Positions 38,538-38,699 of a stretch of 38,699 nucleotides of DNA are shown here, one piece after another. The translations under genes and the position numbers were made by a program. The notes beneath the pieces are model-generated. The model made no database searches. It saw only the letters and a list, made by a program, of their open reading frames with translations, and had not been told where the DNA came from. The stretch is taken from assembly GCA_045125095.1 (NCBI GenBank), contig JBGVMW010000316.1, positions 1 to 38,699 of the forward strand. The letters are read 5' to 3'. The DNA is from JBGVMW01 sp045125095 (GTDB lineage Bacteria; Bacillota; Clostridia; Lachnospirales; Lachnospiraceae). Within the stretch, counting starts at the first letter, position 1. Every line of letters starts with the position of its first letter.

Positions 38538-38699
38538 ATGGTTAACAAACTACCATTACCGCCGACACCAAATGAGATTGTCGGCAAAATAAATGAAATT
38601 ATTGACGATAAGCAAGACACTTTAGTTAGTGGAACAAATATTAAAACTGTGGGTGGGACTTCATTATTGGGTAGTGGTAATATTGCTTTACCGACCGTC
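38538..38699 (+). CDS. Tail/fibre-associated protein, N-terminal part (continues at 142 after the join)
   Basis: The ATG at 38538 opens 54 codons (MVNKLPLPPTPNEIVGKINE and on) that run off the window. Because 38559 equals position 1, the frame continues past 141 to the stop at 352-354, making about 124 residues. It follows the fibre gene by 3 bases. Confidence 0.8.
   Translation, partial: MVNKLPLPPTPNEIVGKINEIIDDKQDTLVSGTNIKTVGGTSLLGSGNIALPTV
38559..38699. repeat. 141-bp terminal direct repeat (right copy)
   Basis: This is the second copy of the sequence at 1-141, matching base for base. Joining the two gives a continuous reading frame from the ATG at 38538 to the stop at 352-354, which supports true circularity of the genome. 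Confidence 0.95.

Noticed and set aside
1..38699. Alternative genetic code (stop codon reassignment), common in gut phages
   Set aside because: TAA, TGA and TAG all end recognisable genes (for example TAG at 12846-12848 and 20781-20783, TGA at 25496-25498), and no conserved domain is interrupted by an in-frame stop except the single frameshift at 14659.
1..38699. Temperate lifestyle
   Set aside because: No CI-like repressor, tyrosine integrase, large serine integrase or attachment site was found. The small serine recombinase alone is not enough.

Overview
The window is one complete, circularly closed tailed-phage genome. The first and last 141 bases are identical (1-141 and 38559-38699), so the unique circle is about 38,558 bp, and one tail gene runs across the join. 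A myovirus of PBSX (xkd) architecture is indicated by a sheath, an XkdM-type tube, a chaperone pair with a -1 frameshift site, a short tape measure and a full xkdP-U-like baseplate set. A Gram-negative host is indicated by an Rz/Rz1 spanin pair with a lipobox. A GapR (DUF2312) homologue points to Alphaproteobacteria. TAA, TGA and TAG all end genes normally, so there is no sign of an alternative code. No tRNA, CRISPR array or insertion sequence was seen.

Layout. 1-2272 (+): end of the tail-fibre region, a BspA-like leucine-rich-repeat tail protein, the spanins and a small gene, closed by a terminator near 2303-2340 that faces the opposing genes. 2399-9574 (-): leftward early genes. These are a run of small proteins, a C5-cytosine-methyltransferase-like protein, a MazG-like protein, a ferredoxin-thioredoxin-reductase-like Fe-S protein, HTH proteins, and a recombination block of Cas4/RecB-type nuclease, RecT and a Rad50-like ATPase. 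9575-9741: a divergent control region with near-consensus promoters to each side. 9742-16139 (+): helicase, GapR-like protein, VRR-NUC nuclease, replication initiator with a candidate origin inside it, small HTH proteins, a small serine recombinase, a ParB-methyltransferase fusion broken by one base, and an S-adenosylmethionine-decarboxylase-like protein. 16274-32415 (+): terminase, portal, head, tail and baseplate genes, the first fibre and its chaperone. 32547-35380 (+): a conserved-looking cassette of small proteins of unknown role with its own promoter. 35438-38699 (+): holin, endolysin, a membrane protein and more fibre proteins, running through the join into position 1.

How it fits together. 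Early transcription probably starts in both directions from 9575-9741: leftward for recombination and host-modifying genes, rightward for replication. A promoter near 16212-16239 and others at about 21996 and 32498 would drive or re-boost the late genes. Terminators after the capsid block, the fibre block and within the small cassette would set gene dosage. Lysis genes are split: holin and endolysin lie at 35.4-36.2 kb, and the spanins lie about 3.8 kb further on around the circle, past the fibre genes. No CI-type repressor or tyrosine or large serine integrase was seen, so a temperate lifestyle is not supported, although the small serine recombinase leaves some doubt.

No gene-free stretch exceeds 300 bases. 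The longest are 9575-9741 (promoters and operator-like A-tracts), 11842-11993 (an AT-rich leader with an inverted repeat), 16140-16273 (late promoter), 32416-32546 (terminator plus promoter), 2273-2398 (terminator), 21936-22044 (terminator plus promoter) and 5349-5449 (21-bp perfect inverted repeat).
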